This document shows, piece by piece, positions 11,448 through 22,040 of a stretch of 64,000 nt of DNA. The DNA comes from Plutella xylostella. Lineage: Eukaryota > Arthropoda > Insecta > Lepidoptera > Plutellidae. Each line of letters opens with the position of its first letter. The stretch's first letter is position 1. Position numbers and translations under genes: made by a program. The notes under the pieces were generated by a model. That model was not told the origin of the DNA. It did no database searches and saw only the letters and a program-made list of their open reading frames with translations. Where the stretch lies: the NCBI RefSeq assembly GCF_932276165.1, contig NC_064010.1, positions 2,046,001-2,110,000 of the forward strand, in the 5' to 3' direction.

Positions 11448-11654
11448 TCCTTACTAATATTATAAATGCGAAAGTAACTGTGTCTGTCTGTCTGTCTGTC
11501 TGTTACTCTTTCACGCCAAAACTACTGAACGGATTTGAATGAAATTTGGTATACATACGGTCTAGACCCTGGGAAAGAACATAGGCTACTTTTTATCCCG
11601 GAATTCCCACGGAAAAACTTTTTAAGGCGAAGCGAAGCGCGCGGGAACAGCTAG
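11448..11654 (+). mobile_element. Helitron-like element, first of a tandem pair
   Basis: Starts TCCTTACTAATATTATAAAT, carries four CTGT units and ends CTAG at 11651-11654. The next copy begins at the very next base. Confidence 0.7.
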
Positions 11655-11845
11655 TCCTAAATAAATGCGAAAGTAACTGTGTCTGTCTGTTTGTTACTCT
11701 TTCACGCCAAAACTACTAAACGGATTTGAATGGAATTTGGTATACATATGTTCTATACCCTGAGAAAGAACATATGCTACTTTTTATCCCGAAATTCCCA
11801 CGGGAAAACTTTTTAAGGCGAAGCGAAGTTCGCGGGAACAGCTAG
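11655..11845 (+). mobile_element. Helitron-like element, second of a tandem pair
   Basis: Begins TCCTAAATAAATGCG directly after the CTAG of the preceding copy and ends CTAG at 11842-11845. It differs from its neighbour at several sites, so it is not a fresh duplication. Confidence 0.7.
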
Positions 11846-11929
11846 TTCTAAATAAAATGTTTTTAAAAATTAGGGTAATTTGTTGTCGACAATTTGTAAG
11901 AGGAACTTTTTCATGGCTCGTAATTATAC

Positions 11930-12118
11930 GTTTTCTCGCATACAAAGTGGCGCCTCGAGCGGAAACTATCATGAAACTTTTGGCAGGGCCTCTAGTACGA
12001 AATTTGCAATTTATGTAAACGAAAAAAGTTTTGGTTTTCTTCTGTCACCTGCATACATTATCTGTCAAAAGTTTCATGATAGTTTCCGCTAGAAGCGCCA
12101 CTTTGTTTGTGAGAAAAC
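11930..12118. mobile_element. Palindromic MITE
   Basis: The left arm includes ACAAAGTGGCGCC and GGAAACTATCATGAAACTTT. The right arm holds the complements AAAGTTTCATGATAGTTTCC and GCGCCACTTTGT. The roughly 75 bp loop is AT-rich. Clear hairpin, no coding content. Confidence 0.6.
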
Positions 12119-12339
12119 TGAAACTTTTATAGTTTTCGGCAAACTATCAATCCTGTAGTAGACCCCCAGAAGAAAACTTTTTTTTTTCGTTTTGGTAAAT
12201 TGCAAAACTCGTACTAGAGGTTCAGCGGATCTTAGCACTGTTAGTATTACCCGCTAGGTGTAATGAGGATTATAGGAAGCCTAGGCATAACGGGGGATTG
12301 GCTCAAAACTGTCGAGCCTATCATTTTGTTGGCATAAAG

Positions 12340-12655
12340 GTGCAAGTAGAGTGGTGGTAGCTCAGTCGGTTCGAATCCCGGGGCTGACATGTACCAATGA
12401 GTTCTTTGGAATTTAAGTACAATGTTTATCATCGCTCTTACGGTGAAGGAAAACAATGATTGTGACGAAACCTGCACATCTAGATTCTAGACTAGATGTG
12501 TATCCTAAGTAAATTGTACTAATTCAAAAATACGCAACCTATCACGTGAGTATAACATGTACAGCGAAAAGCAGGTGACTCGCATGCGAGCCACCTCTGA
12601 CTACCCCTTCGGGGATTACAGTCGTCAGCATTGTAGGTATGTATGTAATCCATCC
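12340..12655 (+). mobile_element. tRNA-derived SINE (long-bodied)
   Basis: The head has GGTAGCTCAGTCGGTTCGAA, with the A-box and B-box words almost abutting. The body contains CATCGCTCTTACGGTGAAGG and TATCACGTGAGTA, and the end is GGGATTACAGTCG followed by a TATG repeat. Related copies are at 43404-43710 and, 5'-truncated, at 27185-27300. Confidence 0.6.
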
Positions 12656-12722
12656 ACTATCAGATATGGGATCTTCAAAAATGATACCGTAAGCCGGAAG
12701 GAGATGGCTAAGCTCGTTATAA

Positions 12723-12970
12723 TAAATATGTGGGGACATCTCACACACGGCCATCCGACCCCAAGCTAGGCAGAACCTGTGTTATGGGTGTCGGACAGCT
12801 GATATATCTACACAAATACATAGATAGATAGATACTAAATATAAATATCAACACCCAAGACCCGAGTACAAATATCTGTCTTTAAACAAATATCTGCCCC
12901 AGCCGGGAATCGAACCCGGGACCTTCGGCTCAGTAGTCAGGGTCACTAACCACTACGCCATTCGGTCGTC
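12723..12970 (-). mobile_element. tRNA-derived SINE
   Basis: Near-identical to 1508-1747. The tRNA-like head with GGTTCGATTCCCGGCTGGG lies at the high-coordinate end on the minus strand and the GATA-rich tail at the low end. Confidence 0.7.
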
Positions 12971-12979
12971 CGTCATAAT

Positions 12980-13960
12980 ATTGTAACATTATTCTTTTGC
13001 AACCCTGTACAGTCAAATATTCGAGATTACACCACATCTATAGTATATACCCTAGTAATCGTTACTAGTTCACAGTAAATAAGTTAAGTCCTATTCAATT
13101 TACCTTACTAGGCTGCCTAGGTACACCTAACTGCTTGTCCTATGACCATTAGATTTAATTTTATTATTCTGGATCTAGACTCAATAAGATTTTACGAATG
13201 AAACTACACGCCATGCCATTGTAATCTCTATGGTATTGCATCAGAGTCTTTTTTGGATTAGCTTTGCTACTGACTTCTTATTTGTGAGCCCTGTTAGGTA
13301 CCTATAATAGTTCTCTACAAATTAAGTAGTGGAGAAATTTCACGCCACAGGAGTTCAAAATTTGAGTATTTAAAAGACATACGAGAATCACCTTTAAAAT
13401 TTAGTTTACCTTCTAACTACAGGGTGTTTAATATTTCACGAAACCCATGTAAACTTGGAGCAATGTCCGATTCAATATTAACAATTTAAATTGAACACTA
13501 TCTAAGATCTCTTTTGCAGGAAAGCATGAAATGTCACATGCTAAAATTATGCCATATATTTAAAACAAACTGCTTCATTCTGTAGTGAATTTATGCTGAC
13601 GTTTAATCTACTTTGATCTGAACTTTCAGTGAATTAAGTGTATGCTTTCTCATATAAATTATCCAACATATTTAATAAAACACATAAATAGGCAAGATGT
13701 ATATCTAATAACCTAACCAAGAAAGCCCAAATACTAGCAAATAGGGGAAATAATTCGTGTATAAGCGAATTTTGGCATAAATACTTATCCTTAGCTCACG
13801 TTTGTATTCAAAACTGGAACTAAATAATAATAATATACATATATACCTACTTTTCACTGTAACTAAATTAAATATAATGAGTTATCATACCTAAAATATT
13901 GTTATATGCATAATTTTAACTTCATAAGTAAACAAGAATGTAATATTGGACAAAAAGAGC
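12980..13960. other. AT-rich stretch without a recognised gene
   Basis: Frames are short and no splice-bounded exon with convincing coding content was found on either strand. Scattered single copies of general repeat words, such as ACAGGGTGTTT at 13422, are present. Confidence 0.4.
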
Positions 13961-13964
13961 GGGC

Positions 13965-14056
13965 CTCTTCAAATACAGGTTTATACTTAACTGGAGAGTC
14001 CCAAACCCTGTAATGTACCACTTGTTTTTGTGAATAAAGAATTTATTTATTTATTA
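13965..14056 (+). mobile_element. Truncated LINE 3' tail
   Basis: GAGCGGGCCTCTTCAAATAC, then GAATAAAGAATTTATTTATT. The final AATAAA followed by an ATTT microsatellite is typical of 5'-truncated LINE copies. Confidence 0.55.
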
Positions 14057-14997
14057 TTTAAAACTTAGCAACTGTAACCCTATGATTCCATTTCTATTTA
14101 ATGTAGTTAAAAGAGCTTCATCGGAAAATCTGGAACAAATTGCTCTTTGGCAAAAAGCGTACCTTTCTGTACTTGATTTATAACTTTTCATTTTGAACTA
14201 GTTTGTAATAATATACATTTATTTCAGACATCAATTACCCAACACAAATAAGTACATTTTTAAATAAATCAAACCAAATTAATATAAATAGGTACTTTTA
14301 GCAAACTTTAAACAAAAGCTAACTTAACCTCTAGCACTGATAATAATCAGGGGGTTTCCGATCAACGCTTCTTCGGAAGGGACTAGGTATTTTTATAGGT
14401 TTTAGTGTATTGTACAGTCACATATAAACTAGCCCTGAGCTAGGCACACTAAATCCTAGCCTACATCCCAAGCCCACGGCCCTAGCCACTTACTATAAAC
14501 ATGCTAACGAGACGGCCTATAAAGTACAGATAGCATCTGAAATTAATCTACATTTGCACATAAAGTACCGAGCGACGAGACCGTTTCGTAAACCATCCTT
14601 TTAGACAGCTGCTTTGTGGTCCAGTTTCTGACGGGAGCCAATCTGCCTAAGCGTGGACTTAAGTCTCTTAGTCTCCCATTGCAGGATGTAAATAGGATCT
14701 AAGACTGGAGGATTACGGCCATATATAATTATATATAATATATAACAACAACTGAAAACATTAATATTTTGTTTAAATATTTAGTTAATATTGGATGTTT
14801 AATGTTTTCGTGTGAGATGGGTCTCAGTGACCTACCAGTTACCTACACTAATATAATAAAGGCGAAACTTTCTGAGATGGTCACAAAATTTGTTACTCAT
14901 CACGAGAAAAACGGGTAAACCAATTTTGATGAAATTTTTATCCCGAAATTTTTTCACCTTGTTTTTCTAAGAACTTCATTTTCACTAAGAACATATA

Positions 14998-15262
14998 CAG
15001 GGTGTTGCAAAATTGGTATACTAAGCCGAAACCTACATGTGCAGCATGGTATATCTAAGCCCGAATCTAAAATCAAAATTTGGAAATTCGCGAAAAAAAA
15101 AAATATTTTCCCATAATAAAAAGTCACGTGACCAACAAAGTTTCTATGGAAAATGATTTTTTTTTTTCGCGAATTTTCAAATTCTGATTTCAGTTTCAGG
15201 CTTAGATATACCATGCTGCACATGTAGGTTTCGGCTTAGTATACCAATTTTGCAACACCCTG
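14998..15262. mobile_element. Palindromic MITE with TA flanks
   Basis: Arms of about 100 bp. CAGGGTGTTGCAAAATTGG and CTACATGTGCAGCATGG at the left are complementary to CCATGCTGCACATGTAGG and TTTTGCAACACCCTG at the right. TA sits just outside both ends (14996-14997 and 15263-15264), as for Tc1/mariner-type insertion. Relatives: 6630-6712, 37173-37232, 58590-58700. Confidence 0.65.
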
Positions 15263-15308
15263 TAGAAACATGTGTGTGTGTGTGTCTGTGTGTATCTGTC
15301 GGTCTTAC

Positions 15309-15356
15309 CTCCATACTAGCAGGCTCGGAGCGGCGCGCCGCGCCCTCGCGATCATC
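15309..15356 (-). CDS. Candidate 48-nt exon of an unidentified gene
   Basis: On the minus strand a good acceptor (CTTTCGTTTGTCGCAG) is followed by 16 open codons (DDREGAARRSEPASME) and a strong donor, GAG|GTAAGA. The segment is far more GC-rich than its surroundings and is phase 0 at both ends, so it could be skipped without a frameshift. The charged, small-residue composition suggests a linker. The gene is not identified and no neighbouring exon was securely linked. The exon at 27379-27441 has the same strand and phase and may belong to the same gene. A chance open segment is possible but less likely given both splice sites. Confidence 0.45.
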
Positions 15357-15623
15357 CTGCGACAAACGAAAGTTGTTCTTAAAACCAGATGGACAAGGTC
15401 GACATTACAAGGGCTAGTTGCTGTCCCTACATGAGATTAGGCTGTAGACAGGCCCCAATAGGTATTTAGTTAGTTAATTACCCATATGAAATGAATAGTC
15501 CTTAGATTAACAATGTACGAAGAAGATGGTGTGTGTATACAAAAAAAAAACATTTTATTTTCTGTCAAACCGTTCTTAGTTCAACCTAATGACAACCGTT
15601 GTACCAATGAATAAGGGCAGAAA

Positions 15624-15830
15624 TCCTAACTAATATTATAAATGAGAAAGTAACTGTGTCTGTCTGTCTGTCTGTCTGTTACTCTTTCACGCCAAAACTA
15701 CTGAACGGATTTGAATGAAATTTGGTATACATACGGTCTAGACTCTAGACCCTAGGAAAGAAAATAGGCTACTACGGAATTCCCACGGGATAACTTTTTA
15801 AGGCGAAGCGAAGCGCGCGGGAACAGCTAT
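15624..15830 (+). mobile_element. Helitron-like non-autonomous element
   Basis: Starts TCCTAACTAATATTATAAAT, has a long CTGT run, and ends GAACAGCTAT, with the usual CTAG end mutated to CTAT. A short internal deletion is also present. Confidence 0.65.
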
Positions 15831-17318
15831 CTTCTATAAAATAATTCAAAATAAGAGCTTAGTCGTGGTAAAACGTGGGTTGTGCGGACTTAGGTCTGCG
15901 TTTATTTGGAGGCTGGATCATTGCGGGAATTGCTATTAACTGAATTAAACCACAGTTCTATAATTGATAATTCTGATACACGTTCACACGTTTATTGAGA
16001 AGAGGGCGGAAGGAAAGAGTTTACATTCCTACCAATATTAGTACTTAAATTAGTTAGTCTATGGACTTTTGTGTTGCTACATTTAATAATTGCAACAGTT
16101 ATTTGTCGAGGAGTTATTTTTCACGTGACACTCCATTTTATCTGTATATTGTTAATCTAAGGCCAAACGCAAATATGACTGCCACGACATGCAAACTCGC
16201 GAAAGCCACCTGAAATTGTCCCATCGATTGCGAATACATGCACAATTAACATAGAACACAGAGCCAGTAACTCGGTCTGTGTTACCATAGCCGAGGGTAT
16301 GTTACCGTCATGTTACCAGGTGTTCAACAGTCACGGATTATGCTAAATTTGGTCCCCAGATTTAGAGGTATTCTGGACGTAGCGGCGATTGTAAAGCTAT
16401 CAGAGATCGCTTGATTCTAGAAGGGCTTTTTAGTGTCTAACCCCCTTTATCATAAAAAAGTTACTGGACGCTTTAGCTATTGAACTGTTTTGTCACTCTC
16501 TGACAGAGAACAATTTGTTCTGTGAAAAAATCGCGTCAGTTGTTTTGTTTCTACTTTCTATGAACACTCACGAGCAATGACAGAGTTCCAGTGACATTGC
16601 ACAATATTACTCCTAAACGGAAAAAACTAGCCTACTGAAGCAATATTGAAGTACATTTTGGGGTGTAGTATGGCGTCTAGTGGTAGTACCTTTCAGGTCC
16701 CGCCAGTCGGCCCTTCTTTTCTTAGGGCGGCGGGCCTGCACTGGTCCACAGGCGGCATGCAATCTCTCACCAGTGGCTCCAAGCAGCTGTTGTGCACGCA
16801 GCGGCCACACCCCGGTAAACCACGTCGACTCGTGGGCTAAACCTGGTAGAGGGTGGTCGCTACAGACTAGACGCGGACATCTCCCGCGAAGTGCATGAAG
16901 ACTGCTCGGCGAAGAAGGCAACCCACGCTGATAAGCAACGGATGTTGGCGGACATGGCGAGCAGCAAGGCATGGTGAAAGGCCTAGGCCAATGGTGGAGG
17001 TCTAAGAGACCATTGGGCAGACACTGCATCCAAGCTCTTCTCTGATCGTATCGGCTCTCCGTTCCATCGGATAAAGAAGAGTAAGGACAAGAGAGTGCAC
17101 CTGTGTTCGCGCGTACATTTGTGCACTTTAATATTTCCTGCGCATCTGACTGCATACTGACAATGGACTCCGATAACTCAAGTCCTATGGCGATGGACGA
17201 AGCAGAGAGGTCTGGTGGTGATGCCCACTGGGCTTTGGTGGAGTCTGCACATAGGCGGCTCAAGGAGAGTGGTCGCTTCTGCACTGCAACGGGGTAACAG
17301 TGGGGATTCGGCAGCACC

Positions 17319-17507
17319 ATGAGTGTCGAAGCAGCCCTATTTAGGGTGGCACTGCTTCCCCGCTCAGCCGGGAAAAGGGCTAGAAAAGGTGCCCCAAAAA
17401 AGGCTTACCCCAAAAACACTGGTGGTAGTAGCCACGGCTACCCCCGCATCATTCAACTCGTGGTCGAAAACACAATAAAGAAAAAGGAAAGAAAGTATCA
17501 ACAATGA
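17319..17507 (+). CDS. Putative small ORF1 of the RTE-like element
   Basis: A 62-codon, strongly basic frame (SAGKRARKGAPKKAYPK near residues 16-32; C-terminal KKKERKYQQ). Its stop overlaps the ATG of the main ORF as ATGA (17504-17507). The same frame is open upstream from 17103, interrupted by one TAA at 17295, so ORF1 may be longer and carry a single stop mutation, or these may be separate upstream ORFs. No domain is recognised. Basic ORF1 proteins of LINEs bind the element RNA, but that role is only inferred here. The ATGA overlap suggests translation of the downstream ORF by termination-reinitiation. Confidence 0.4.
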   Translation: MSVEAALFRVALLPRSAGKRARKGAPKKAYPKNTGGSSHGYPRIIQLVVENTIKKKERKYQQ

Positions 17508-20500
17508 CATTCGGTGCGTGGAATGTACGCACGTTGCTTGATCGTGCTGGCAACCAGTGCCCTGAGCGTAAAACCGCCATTGTAGCTCGAGAGCTTGGTC
17601 AGTATGATGTGGATATAGCTGCCATTAGCGAAACTCACCTGGCTGATGAAGGAGAGCTAGTGGAGCACGGCGGCGGTTATACCTTTTTTTGGAAAGGGAC
17701 TGCTGCCGCAGAACCCCGGAGATCTGGAGTCGGATTCGCGGTTAAAAACCAAATAGCTAGGAAACTTGAAGAGTGTCCTGTTCACGTTTCGGACCGCGTT
17801 ACTTCACTACGACTACACTTAGATAATGACAACTTTCTGAACGTGATCAGCGTATATGCGCCAACAATGAATAACGAGGAAGACATCAAGGACAAGTTCT
17901 ACGAGGAACTCACGCAGACCCTTGTAAAGATTCGTCCCAGAGAGCAGATCTTGCTGCTGGGAGACTTTAATGCACGCGTTGGACGAGACCACGAAGCTTG
18001 GCCTAAGGTCCTTGGTAGGCATGGAATTGGAAACATGAACAGTAACGGACAACTACTGCTAAGCTTGTGTGTCCAATTTGATCTGGCCCTCACTAATACT
18101 ATGTTCCGACTTCCAGCCAAGTACAAGACCACATGGATGCACCCGAGATCGAGGCACTGGCACCTTATTGATTACGCCATAGTCAGACAACAGAATATCT
18201 CGCAAGTTCTCATTACGCGAGTTATGCGTGGTGCCAACTGCTGGACAGATCACAGGCTTGTCATCACAAAGCTCAGAATTCGTCTGCACCCTCCTCGAAG
18301 ACCTCAGAGAACAAAATTCCAGCGGATGAACCTGGAGAAATTGGAAAGCCAAGAAACTCGAAAGGAACTGACGGAGCAGATGAATAACATGCTGCAGTCG
18401 TTTGAGGTTAGTGATGGTGACCTTATTGCTAAGTGGCAAACCCTCTCATCCGGCATGTTGGATACCGCATCTTCAACATTGGGTCTAAGAACTCGTAAGC
18501 ATGAAGACTGGTTTGACGAGAATGATGGGATATTGGCTGAGGCGATACAGAAACACCGAATCCTCCGCCAGCAGCATAATGAGCGACCACAACCCGACAC
18601 TGCAAAGTTGGTCAAGCAAAGTGGAGCTGAGCTGAGAAAGCTAACTCGAGAAGCAAAGGACTCATGGTGGCAAGAGAAAACCCGTCAAATACAGTGGCTA
18701 GCAGACACAAACCAGATGGGGGCTTTTTATGATGAGGTTCGCAAATTAGTTGGTACGTCCTATCGCAGTAGTGTTCCTCTTAAGTCGCATGATGGTACTG
18801 AATACTTTAATACCAAAGAAGACGTACTGCAACGTTTGGCCGAACACTTTAACAACTTGTTAAATGTAGATCGAGCAGTGGACCTCCAATTCATCGATTC
18901 GATTCCCAAGCTACCTACTATCACTGAGCTGGATGAACCACTGACACTAGATGAGGTTGTAGTAGCGATAAAAAGACAGCAAAATAAGAGGGCAGTGGGG
19001 ATTGACAATATTCCGGGGGAGATACTCAAGTATGGAGGTGATAAGTTGCATGAAGTGGTCTGGAAGATGTTCTTGCAGATGTGGGATGATGAGCGAGTGC
19101 CTTCTGACTTTCGCGTTTCTCGCATCTGTTCTCTTTACAAGAACAAAGGAGATCGCTCCGACTGCAACTCCTACCGAGGCATATCGCTGTTGTCTACTCC
19201 CGGAAAGATATTTGCAAGAGTACTCTTAAACCGCCTGATAAAGCTATCGGAGAACATCTTACCAGAAACCCAATTTGGCTTTCGTCCAAACAGAGGAACA
19301 TGTGAAGCTATCTTCTCCGTGCGTCAGCTACAAGAGAAGAGTAGAGAGCAAAACCGACCGCTATACCTTTGTTTCGTGGATCTTGAGAAGGCATTTGACA
19401 GTGTACCACGTGAAGCCTTGTGGTTGATGCTGGTGAAACTTGGATGCACGGAGAAGTTCGTGAGGATACTGCGGCTCCTGCACGACGGCATGGAATGCTG
19501 TGTTACTGCAAATGGGGAACAGTCAGAGTTTTTCTCTGTGATCTGCGGCGTAAAGCAAGGCTGCGTTCTTGCGCCAACTCTATTTGCCCTATATTTTGCA
19601 GTCGTAGTCCGTGAAGCTCAACAGAACTCTTCCGAAGGCGTTCGTATTCGGTTCCGCACAGATGGGAATGTCTTTAACTTAGCAAGACTCAGAGCACGGA
19701 CCAAAGTATCGTACGATATCGTGTCGGAGATAATGTATGCAGACGATCTGTGCTTCGTGTCGGAATCCCCAGAAGGTCTGCAAGAGCTGATGAGCAGTCT
19801 GAATGAGTCATGCAGTAAGTTTGGCCTAAAGATCAGTGTGAAAAAAACGGAGGTCATGAGTTTGGACACACATGGTAATGACGACGTGCCACTTACTATA
19901 AAACTTGGTGAAGACACACTGAAGCAAGTAAATAAATTTAAGTACCTGGGTAGCACAATAACAACGAATTGTGACCTTGACGCCGACATCAACAACAGGA
20001 TCGGAGCAGCGGCTGCAGCGTATGGCAAGCTACGGGTCAAAGTATTCCGGTCGCATGACTTAAAGTTGGCTACAAAAGTGTCGGTATACATGGCGATTGT
20101 TTTGCCCAGCCTCCTCTACGCCTCTGAGACTTGGTGCCCATACCGCAAGCATATACGCGTGCTGGATAGATTTCATCTTAAATGCCTTCGTGACATACTC
20201 AACATCAGATGGTCTGATCGCGTAAGGAACACGGCTGTGTTACGACGGGCCAACGTTGGCGGAATAGAGGCATATCTGATGAGGCGGCAGCTGCGCTGGT
20301 GCGGGCATGTCTCCCGGATGTCCACAGAGAGAGTCGCAAAACGCATCTTCTACGGCGAGCTACAGGAAGGCAAGCGGAATCAAGGCGGCCAGTTCCTGCG
20401 GCACAAAGATGTGTTAAAGCGTCACATGAAGAGGTGTGACATAGATCCGTCACACTGGGAGATGCAGGCTGAGAACCGATCAGAGTGGAGGCTCACCGTG

Positions 20501-20707
20501 CAGAAGAAGGTCTTTGAGTTCGAGGCAAAACGGAGAGAAGATCTCGACGCCAAGCGTGACGAGCTCAAGGCTAGACCACCGAGAGCCATATTCTATAATG
20601 TTGTCGGAGGAGTGCTGACTTGCCGTCAATGCGGTCGCACTTTCGTCAATAAGTTAGGCTATAACAGCCACCAGAGAGCACACGAGAGAAGCTCGCAGTC
20701 ACACTGA
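17504..20707 (+). CDS. LINE endonuclease-reverse transcriptase (RTE-like)
   Basis: A 1067-residue polyprotein that nicks target DNA and reverse-transcribes the element RNA there. The N-terminal APE-type endonuclease shows WNVRT near residue 6, the catalytic Glu in SETH (E43), GDFN (D154, N156) and TDHR (D249, H250). The reverse transcriptase follows, with the first catalytic Asp in FVDLEKAFDS (D626), the motif GVKQGCVLAP, and YADD (residues 745-748). A C-terminal finger CRQCGRTF...GYNSHQRAH (about 1040-1060) has C2H2 spacing. No frameshift or internal stop is present. The ATG at 17504 is the first in frame and begins only two residues before the endonuclease core, so a coupled or upstream start is plausible. 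There is no RNase H domain, unlike the element at 47062. Confidence 0.85.
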   Translation: MTFGAWNVRTLLDRAGNQCPERKTAIVARELGQYDVDIAAISETHLADEGELVEHGGGYTFFWKGTAAAEPRRSGVGFAVKNQIARKLEECPVHVSDRVTSLRLHLDNDNFLNVISVYAPTMNNEEDIKDKFYEELTQTLVKIRPREQILLLGDFNARVGRDHEAWPKVLGRHGIGNMNSNGQLLLSLCVQFDLALTNTMFRLPAKYKTTWMHPRSRHWHLIDYAIVRQQNISQVLITRVMRGANCWTDHRLVITKLRIRLHPPRRPQRTKFQRMNLEKLESQETRKELTEQMNNMLQSFEVSDGDLIAKWQTLSSGMLDTASSTLGLRTRKHEDWFDENDGILAEAIQKHRILRQQHNERPQPDTAKLVKQSGAELRKLTREAKDSWWQEKTRQIQWLADTNQMGAFYDEVRKLVGTSYRSSVPLKSHDGTEYFNTKEDVLQRLAEHFNNLLNVDRAVDLQFIDSIPKLPTITELDEPLTLDEVVVAIKRQQNKRAVGIDNIPGEILKYGGDKLHEVVWKMFLQMWDDERVPSDFRVSRICSLYKNKGDRSDCNSYRGISLLSTPGKIFARVLLNRLIKLSENILPETQFGFRPNRGTCEAIFSVRQLQEKSREQNRPLYLCFVDLEKAFDSVPREALWLMLVKLGCTEKFVRILRLLHDGMECCVTANGEQSEFFSVICGVKQGCVLAPTLFALYFAVVVREAQQNSSEGVRIRFRTDGNVFNLARLRARTKVSYDIVSEIMYADDLCFVSESPEGLQELMSSLNESCSKFGLKISVKKTEVMSLDTHGNDDVPLTIKLGEDTLKQVNKFKYLGSTITTNCDLDADINNRIGAAAAAYGKLRVKVFRSHDLKLATKVSVYMAIVLPSLLYASETWCPYRKHIRVLDRFHLKCLRDILNIRWSDRVRNTAVLRRANVGGIEAYLMRRQLRWCGHVSRMSTERVAKRIFYGELQEGKRNQGGQFLRHKDVLKRHMKRCDIDPSHWEMQAENRSEWRLTVQKKVFEFEAKRREDLDAKRDELKARPPRAIFYNVVGGVLTCRQCGRTFVNKLGYNSHQRAHERSSQSH

Positions 20708-20789
20708 CCGAACACGGTCTGGAGAATATATAGAAGTACATTTAAGCGTATCAGAATATTACCAACTAAAAACGTAAATACTGTATTGA

Positions 20790-21340
20790 AATATTCAATG
20801 TTCTATGGGATTCATTTTTAGGCCAACGAAATTTCCCCTTCACGATCGAATCAGAAACGCAACTACAACCAGAATACTTTGACGAACTTTATCACTCATC
20901 TTCTTGCACCAATATACTAAATTAATACCTTTAAAGGTAAATTTTATTCAAAACTGTCTTCAGTTTTAGAAACACAACCATTTGTACATCTAAAATAGGT
21001 TATGCGAGCAATAATAGTCTTTATTGTGTGTGTGATATGGAATAGATAATTTCGTGCATGTAATTGGTATTCAAAATGATGAGTTGCATCATGTTCCGAA
21101 CTGATCACTGAATGCTTAAATTTTTATGACGATTCTGAATAGACACTATGATGTCGACTCTGAAGCCAAAAAATCTAATTTTAGTGGTTATAATTTATTG
21201 CAGTTTAGTCAAAACCTTAAATTCTTCGTTTTTAATTCGAATATATGTGTAAATCTAACGTAAATCTAACTTTTGGCCAATTACTCAAAAAATTGCACAA
21301 GTTTAATTTAACTGCCATCGACCCCATACAGAAGTGAAAA
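20790..21340. other. AT-rich stretch without a recognised gene
   Basis: No convincing exon, RNA gene or bounded repeat seen. Confidence 0.35.
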
Positions 21341-21347
21341 AGAATGT

Positions 21348-21593
21348 GTGTTTTTTTTCAAAGCACCAATAACAACAACTTTTTTCATACGTTTTACTCT
21401 GCAATGTTGTCTGGAAAAGCTGGCTTTTACCGATAAGACCGAAATTCGCGCATTTAAATTTAGTTTCCCCAAGGAGACGGACTTCAAGTCGTTCAGAATT
21501 CGCATTCCCGCAGCCCATCAGAAAGTTCTTCAGTTTCGACGCTATAGCGAGGCGAAAAAGACTATGAAATCCCCCGTTAGTGCTAGAGTATAA
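21348..21593 (+). CDS. Hypothetical 81-codon ORF
   Basis: An uninterrupted frame in a locally less AT-rich patch, with a basic, Phe-rich composition (IRAFKFSFPKETDFKSF near the middle). No domain is recognised, no splice sites are evident, and the opposite strand is also open over the same stretch, which weakens the case. It is listed only because it is one of the longer frames in this repeat-poor interval. Confidence 0.15.
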   Translation: MFFFKAPITTTFFIRFTLQCCLEKLAFTDKTEIRAFKFSFPKETDFKSFRIRIPAAHQKVLQFRRYSEAKKTMKSPVSARV

Positions 21594-21960
21594 GTAAGAT
21601 TTTTTTAAGTATAATGTTATGTAAGTTATACTTATTCATAATTGTATTTATGTAATGTATCTATGGGCCTATTAGTTGCCTGAAATAAATGGTTATTATT
21701 TATGTGGTGCAAATAAAAATTATTATTAGTAATAGGTACACGCGATTCCCAACTGATCACTCCGCGGATATCAGAACGGAAAACGCCGAACATATTCAAG
21801 GTGCGGCGGGACGCGTGCGAAGTCACGCTCCGTAACTGTATCGTGGGAACCTAGCATTTGCACTTTCACTGGTCGCCAGTGTGCGCAACGTGTGCAGTGG
21901 CCGGCCGGGTGAAGGTGTCCCTAATTTTGTACAAGCTATTAAGAACCTAATATAAACTAT

Positions 21961-22040
21961 ACACTCACGAGCAATGAAAAAGTTCCAGTGACAGCACCAA
22001 AGTAATACTAAGCGGAAAATGCTAGCTAATTAATTTTCAT
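21961..22040 (+). mobile_element. MITE fragment, GCAATGAAAAAGTTCC family
   Basis: Begins ACACTCACGAGCAATGAAAA and continues to GCGGAAAATGCTAGC, then diverges, so it is a 3'-truncated copy. Confidence 0.5.

Larger units (their letters stand above)
16659..20732 (+). mobile_element. Full-length RTE-like non-LTR retrotransposon
   Basis: About 4.07 kb, flanked by an 11 bp direct repeat GAAGTACATTT (16648-16658 and 20733-20743), a target-site duplication. The order is a GC-rich 5' region of about 0.85 kb, a small basic ORF, then an intact endonuclease/reverse-transcriptase ORF. After the stop only about 25 bp remain, ending in GAGAATATATA without a poly(A) tail. A very short AT-rich 3' end and a single large EN-RT protein point to the RTE clade. 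That placement is from memory, and the C-terminal C2H2 finger means an allied clade is possible. With both ends, a clean duplication and an intact frame, the copy may be competent. Confidence 0.75.
16565..20785 (+). mobile_element. Short MITE (GCAATGAAAAAGTTCC family) split by the LINE
   Basis: The left part (16565-16658) runs from CACTCACGAGCAATGACAGA to TTGAAGTACATTT. The right part (20733-20785) resumes with GAAGTACATTTAAGCG and continues through CAGAATATTACCAAC. Together they reconstruct a normal copy of the family, showing that the LINE at 16659-20732 landed inside it. Confidence 0.65.

Noticed and set aside
16613..17320. 235-codon minus-strand frame
   Set aside because: It lies antisense to the GC-rich 5' region of the RTE-like LINE and spans its insertion boundary; a shadow frame.
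18059..20453. Several 80-160-codon minus-strand frames
   Set aside because: All are antisense to the intact reverse-transcriptase ORF.
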